Source of the DNA: Takakia lepidozioides
Taxonomy: Eukaryota > Streptophyta > Takakiopsida > Takakiales > Takakiaceae
Direction of reading: 5' to 3'
Assembly (NCBI GenBank): GCA_030704615.1
Contig: CM060733.1
Coordinates: 26,908,001-26,972,000, forward strand
Length of the DNA: 64,000 nt
Shown: in pieces, positions 59,201 through 64,000 of the stretch
Numbering within the stretch: the first letter of the stretch is position 1
Layout of the letters: every line of letters begins with the position of its first letter
Notes under the pieces: generated by a model
What the model saw: the letters and a program-made list of their open reading frames with translations, nothing else
What the model was told of the DNA's origin: nothing
The model's database searches: none
Program-made: the position numbers and the translations under genes

Positions 59201-61140
59201 AATTATACATTGGTGACTGCATAAGCTTACAGCTACTGTATTGAGCTCATTCCAACAAGTCCAAATATAGTCTGCAGATCAGCAAAATCTCCCCCACAAA
59301 AATTCTTGGTGGCCAGAGAACAGACCTCAAGTCTATTGGAGAGTAAAACATATTTTGAACTCAGATCACTAAAGAACAACTAGAATGACACTGGCTGGAG
59401 AAGCATGCCATATAATGCCTGCTTGAACAATCTTTCAAAGTACCACCACTGTAAAGTTGATGCCTAATCCTTAGAAACTTGTTAACTGCTGAGACAGCAG
59501 CCCAGCTCCCTGCTGGGTAGACCTTGAGCCCAGATTCCAACATAAGCATGAGCAACTACAATCACATGGCTGGAGTGCCCCAACCACCGGGCTCCATGTT
59601 GGAAGCCTCAGCCTCAAAACACAAGCCAACAATGCCAAATTCCAACTGATATCTTGCTGATTAAGAATTTTGTTCCAACATATTCAGGAATCCCATTGCT
59701 GGCATAGAATTTTGTTCTTATGATCTGTTTGTAAGTATCAAATCCAGTACTTACATCAGTGGTCTCATCCAAAACGCGAACAGTTCGACCTTCCCATGTG
59801 CCAAGAATGTCCAAAGCAATCTCCTCAAATTTTCCAAGGAACCTCGTCAACTCTTCTTGAGAGATAGGCTCGCCGCCCAATTGCCTTAGCTTCTTATGCA
59901 TTTCCTCACTGGTCACACAAATTAGCCCATTTTCTCCAAGCAGCTTCGTCGTAGACCTGAAACTCTGATCATACCAGGGTGATTTGTCATGCGAGACTGA
60001 AAACCACACCCGAAAACACCATGGCAACCTTCTGTGTAGTTACAGCAACATAAGCAGCACTAGAAGCGTCCTGCAAATAGTAATATCATACATAGTTTGT
60101 TGCTGAGGAAGCGCCTTCATGGTAATTCATGCTGTGTTACATGGTTCATAACTTGATACTCGAACAGGTAGTTTGCAGGGGTGCTGCATCAGGAGCTAAC
60201 TGAGCTTGATATCTGATCTTCAAGTTCCGTCACTCAGATGTACCATCACCTATTCGAGACTTAGCACCAGACATGTGATATTGGGTGTGCAACTGGTAAT
60301 AGTCCTACTTAAGTCATAGCGCCATACTCTTTGCCGAGAGTAGTTTCTTGTCTTTTGGTATAGTTTTTAGCCAGCAGATTGGATAAAGTGTCGTTTCAAG
60401 CGCATTTTTGCCTGCTTGTTGCTAGTTCAGTTTTGCAGAATGGGATGAAGAGCCTACCGTGGATAGGAAGGAAACAAAATCTCCATTGATGACTTGCTTT
60501 ATGGCTTCACGGTCGGATATAACCACTGTAGGGGTACCCAAGAGTTTAGTCTTGAATATGCTCCCATACCTGCCACCACACATGAAGCGTTCCTTTCAGT
60601 GCTACAATCCAGACCGGATGCCTTCAGCTCCTCTTTAGTGGGTGTGCAGAGTTAGTTCCAACCCAAATTTCCAGCTGCAAATATTGTAGTCAGTTCTCAC
60701 TGATGACCCCACTCTCATCCAATTTCGAAATATCTGAGCTGCAATTACAATGTCACTGAAATTGACAGTTTACTGTCTACTGTACACACCCTAATTCCTC
60801 TCCCCGATTCCTTCCAGCTAGACTTTTAAACGTCAATGGAACTCTCACCCGTATAGACAAACGAAAACTGCAAATTTAAGAAGAGAGAGTGACACGGTGT
60901 GCGTGTCACAGGAAAGACTCACTTTTGATGGCGCTGGTGAACAAAATCATAGACACCGCGCTCTGGGTGGGAAAAGGAGGAAAAGAATTCTCGGTCCTCC
61001 CCCAGTAACGGCCATCCTAGGCTCCCGGGAAGATCCTTCCCACCATGCGACGCACTCCTGAGATATCGAGCAACAAACCCAATCAAAATCACGAAAGCAG
61101 CAATTGAAGTGAGCACAACGGGAACACTTTGATCTTCCAT
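56270..61140 (-). CDS. Cytochrome P450 (CYP85 clan), stop codon in ExxR motif
   Basis: P450s are ER-bound haem mono-oxygenases; this clan acts on sterols, terpenoids and hormones. Nine exons read on the minus strand: 61140-60923, 60569-60458, 59964-59755, 59169-59020, 58646-58395, 58069-57980, 57740-57662, 57322-57216, 56956-56838, plus a tenth, 56369-56270 (TGA), for about 478 codons. There is an N-terminal anchor (VPVVLTSIAAFVILIGFVA), the LPGSLGWPLLGE hinge, oxygen-binding AGYETT (287-292), the PERF region FDPSRFD, and haem loop FGAGPHMCLG with Cys424. All phases agree. In the K-helix the sequence reads VIS-stop-SMRLSSSTRW: TAG at 57729-57731 sits exactly where the invariant Glu of ExxR belongs (residue 348). 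As read, translation would stop before the haem ligand. The substrate cannot be assigned. Confidence 0.9.
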
Positions 61141-61476
61141 TCGTGCTCGCATCTCCAGCCCTGCAGGGCCCCGTCTCTACCCCACACAACGCAGTCAAAG
61201 TGCAAACAGCAAAAGTAATTTACTATTAAAAGAACAATTACTCCGAGGCTCTTTACCCGGCAATGTGGCGGGCGGGTGACCCTTGGAAGGGCAGGGCGGG
61301 CCTCGGCAACTATGTCCCAAGCCCAGGCGCTTATGGCTCCCTCCCTTATTACACACACAAGAACTGTAGCAGCAAGAGAGAAAGGAAAGTTTAGGTCTGA
61401 CGATTTAGGTCTAGGTGACGGTGTATTCAGTACTCTAGCTCAAAGTCTGAGAACATAAGAGCGTGCAGTGAGCGAG
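61141..61476. promoter_or_regulatory. Shared divergent promoter region, P450 / THO3
   Basis: Only 336 bases separate the start codons of the P450 (minus) and THO3 (plus). Both promoters and leaders must lie here or overlap. A GC-richer patch at 61258-61330 sits in the middle. I see no convincing TATA box. Confidence 0.5.
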
Positions 61477-63651
61477 ATGGCAGCTGCAGCTATAGAGCAG
61501 GCGCCAGCAGGGATGGCAGCATCGACAGGGAAGGCGCTTCTCAAGAACCTTCATACGCGTGAATTTGTCGGACACAAGAAGAAGGTTAGTCTCTATCCGT
61601 GAGGTATGTGGTCCTGAGGAGAAAGGGGGAAAGTTGGGGAATTTGGAGTTGTAGTCACGCTACTAGATTCTTACGTGGCTCCAGGAGTTTCACCCGAAAG
61701 GTGCGCCTGCTGTCACTGTGACGTTTGCAAGTTTTGTTCCTACTTATCCCTCTTAGACACAGGCTCATCAAGGGTCCTGACCACAATCTCTTGAGAATGT
61801 TTGGGAAGAGATTACAGGTTTCACTAAAATTCACTTTTAGACCATTCCAAAGCTTCATCATGTGGTTTAGGTTAGTCTCTCCAGGAGTGAGAGGACCTTC
61901 TAAAGTAGGAATCCGGACATGTTCATGGCTATGGTGGTTCGCCTGCTATATTCTGATCTCGATTCGCACTTTCCATCTTTGTTAACACTCTTTTGGGACT
62001 GAATTGTTTTACAAAGGCAAATTGGTAAGGCTATGGGGTAGTAGAAAATTGTTTGGTTAATCCTCGCATTATGCTTCTCCAGGTACATAGTTTTGGAATC
62101 GGCTCCATTCTGTATGGTTGGAACTGCATTGATCTGTACAATGGCTTGAACTGTATTTAAACTCCATCCCCATGCTTCACTGCATGAGGGATGATCACAT
62201 GCTATCAGGTGCATTCAGTGGCGTGGAATTGTACGGGAAAGAAGCTTGCATCAGGATCTGTTGACCAGACAGCCCGCATTTGGCACATTGAGCCCCATGG
62301 CCATGTATGTACCCCCCCTTTTTCTCTAAAACCAAAAGGAATCAAGATTCTGGTTATCATCGAAGTCTGTCCTCGCGTTGAGATGTGGTGGATGGGTTTG
62401 GTGTGGGAGGCCAGAGCAAAGCAAAGGATATGGAGTTGAAAGGTCACACTGATAGTGTGGACCAGCTACGTTGGGACCCAAAGCATGCAGACTTACTGGC
62501 TACAGCATCTGGTGACAAGACTGTTCGTCTCTGGGATGTCCGCAGTGAGTACTTATAATGTATTCCCCGTGCTTAACCGCACCCCCAAACTCTCTCTCTC
62601 TCACTCTGGTCTTGAGCTCTTTGTTCTTGGTCCCCAGCATGAGGCTTTCGATCCATGATGAATACTTAGGATTTTGTCTGTTTGATGGTGACGAGTGGAA
62701 CTATACAGAGAATATCCTTGTACCTGCTTTTGTCCTGAACAAGGAATGAGGATTGTTGTTGCAGCTGGTAAATGCTCACAGCAGGTTGAGTTGAGTGGAG
62801 AGAACATCAATATAACCTTCAAGCCTGACGGCTGTCATATTGCCGTCGGTAATCGGGTCAGCACCACTTTCCTCTCCTCTGTTTGGTGTTCTATGCAGTA
62901 CATTGGCTGCTCTTGGTAAAAGTTAGAGGAGGGTTGGTCCTGACCTGGTCCTAATACAAAAGTTCCATTTTTAGCACATGGGAGTTCATAATTTTTTTCC
63001 AATCAATAACTATCCATGTGACAACAAGGATGGTGTGAAACGAGTAAGACCTAATTGTTCCTAAAGCCTCCAGGCTTCTCTCAAGCAGTTAAGATACATG
63101 TATTTTGGACTGTAATACATTCTTGAGATGGGTATGCCTTCTTTGTTCAGGAAAGTCTCTTTTGTGATAAAATAGTATGTTCCAGAAGGTTATTTTCTTG
63201 CTCTGCATCAGATTTAATATATTTATGGGTCTCAAGATTCAAAATGGTTCTAAGGTTGTCAAAAATTGGGGCTAAAAAGAGAGGACTGCTGCAATAGTTC
63301 ATCATGGGAAACTCACACATCTCAGCTGGAAGTGGTCTGTTGAGGGGGCAGGTTTTCTGTTACATACAGGAGAAACTCAATGTTTTTCATCAGCTCTTAT
63401 GGGTTGTGCAGGATGATGAGTTGACAATTATTGATGTCCGCAAATTTAAAGCCATTCATAAACGAAAATTCACATATGAGGTAATGTTAAGCCCAGACCA
63501 AAGGCAAGCTTGACTGTCGATGAAATTTTTACTGTTTGATATATGTTCTTTGTAACTGAATGACATGGTGATTGGCTTTGTGGCATTGCACAGGTGAATG
63601 AAATAGCGTGGAATACATCTGGTGAACTTTTCTTTCTTACCACAGGAAACG
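61477..63651 (+). CDS. THO3: THO complex subunit 3 (TEX1), 3' end outside window
   Basis: THO3/TEX1 is the WD40 subunit of the THO core of TREX, which couples transcription to mRNA export and small-RNA production in the nucleus. Six exons lie in the window: 61477-61584, 62209-62304, 62415-62544, 62765-62856, 63412-63480 and 63594-63651. They code for the first 184 residues; the last exon ends one base into a codon at a GTAAGC donor and the gene continues beyond 64000. Matching segments are LLKNLHTREFVGHKKK, VHSVAWNCTGKKLASGSVDQ, ELKGHTDSVDQLRWDPKH, LATASGDKTVRLWDVR, GKCSQQVELSGENINITFKP and VNEIAWNTSGELFFLTTGN, covering the first WD repeats. The start ATG at 61477 gives the usual short N-terminus. 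No lesions are seen. Confidence 0.95.
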
Positions 63652-64000
63652 GTAAGCACATGTTTCATTTGCTTCTGTGCACCTTAAATGCCTTGTAGGA
63701 CGCACTGCAAATTGTATGGACCTCATCTTCCCCTGTTGTTTCCATCTGTCAGCCTTGGAATAGTTTTCTCCAGATAAGGTGTAGTCTCTGTGCTGGAATG
63801 GGTATGTTGGTAAACTCTGGATTGGCAGGTTTTCTGCTTGCGCAAACAGCTAATCTGCCAAGCTCACTATTTCCTGCTGAGATTCTCTAGAGTTCGTTTG
63901 CCACAAAATTTTGTCTCACTGATGTTGGCCACAAACTTAAATTGATTAGACATGGGATTAGTGCTCATCTTCAATAAGTTCCTTGAAAGAGGAGAAGATG
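63652..64000 (+). other. THO3 intron to window edge
   Basis: This is sequence after the exon 6 donor. I see no further THO3 exon before the edge, so it is read as intron 6. Confidence 0.6.

Overview
The window is nuclear DNA from a land plant. Its genes have spliced exons with plant-type GT..AG introns, and several families are plant-specific: the galactolipid-remodelling glycosyl hydrolase SFR2, a BAHD acyltransferase, an F-box/kelch-type protein, a CYP85-clan P450 and a trihelix factor. There are no operons, no Shine-Dalgarno sites, and I found no tRNA, rRNA or CRISPR. The modest introns and an RNase H-bearing LINE tail make me lean towards a seed-free plant (lycophyte or bryophyte), but the sequence alone does not settle this.

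Layout. 0.8-1.9 kb (-): F-box protein with an early stop. 3.8-5.5 kb (-): three-exon BAHD acyltransferase. 5.5-12.6 kb: gene-poor DNA with a candidate hAT-like element and a four-copy tandem repeat. 12.6-18.1 kb (-): six-exon sorting nexin 2 with one frameshift. 18.1-30.8 kb: gene-poor DNA with a SINE-like unit, an array built on GTATGC palindromes and a 5'-truncated LINE. 30.8-32.6 kb (-): TAF13. 33.1-35.5 kb (+): exosome subunit MTR3, divergent from TAF13. 36.5-43.2 kb (+): eleven-exon SFR2 with a large charged insertion. 43.6-44.3 kb (-): an orphan 221-codon ORF. 46.3-49.2 kb (+): six-exon LysM/membrane protein. 52.6-53.6 kb (+): broken trihelix gene. 56.3-61.1 kb (-): nine-exon P450 with a stop codon in its ExxR motif. 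61.5 kb to the edge (+): THO complex subunit 3, divergent from the P450.

The genes do not form a pathway. They are a mix of housekeeping genes (TFIID, exosome, THO/TREX mRNA export, retromer-type sorting) and metabolic or stress genes (SFR2 membrane remodelling, BAHD, P450). Two head-to-head pairs (TAF13/MTR3 and P450/THO3) probably share promoter regions.

Three otherwise well-preserved genes (F-box, SNX2, P450) each carry exactly one disabling lesion. Either these are young pseudogenes or the assembly has residual consensus errors. I found no convincing new multi-gene system. The most unusual items are the enlarged SFR2 loop, the GTATGC-palindrome array, the TAG replacing the ExxR glutamate of the P450, and the orphan ORF at 43.6-44.3 kb. 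Exon borders were read by eye from splice sites, reading phase and family resemblance, without alignment or transcript evidence.
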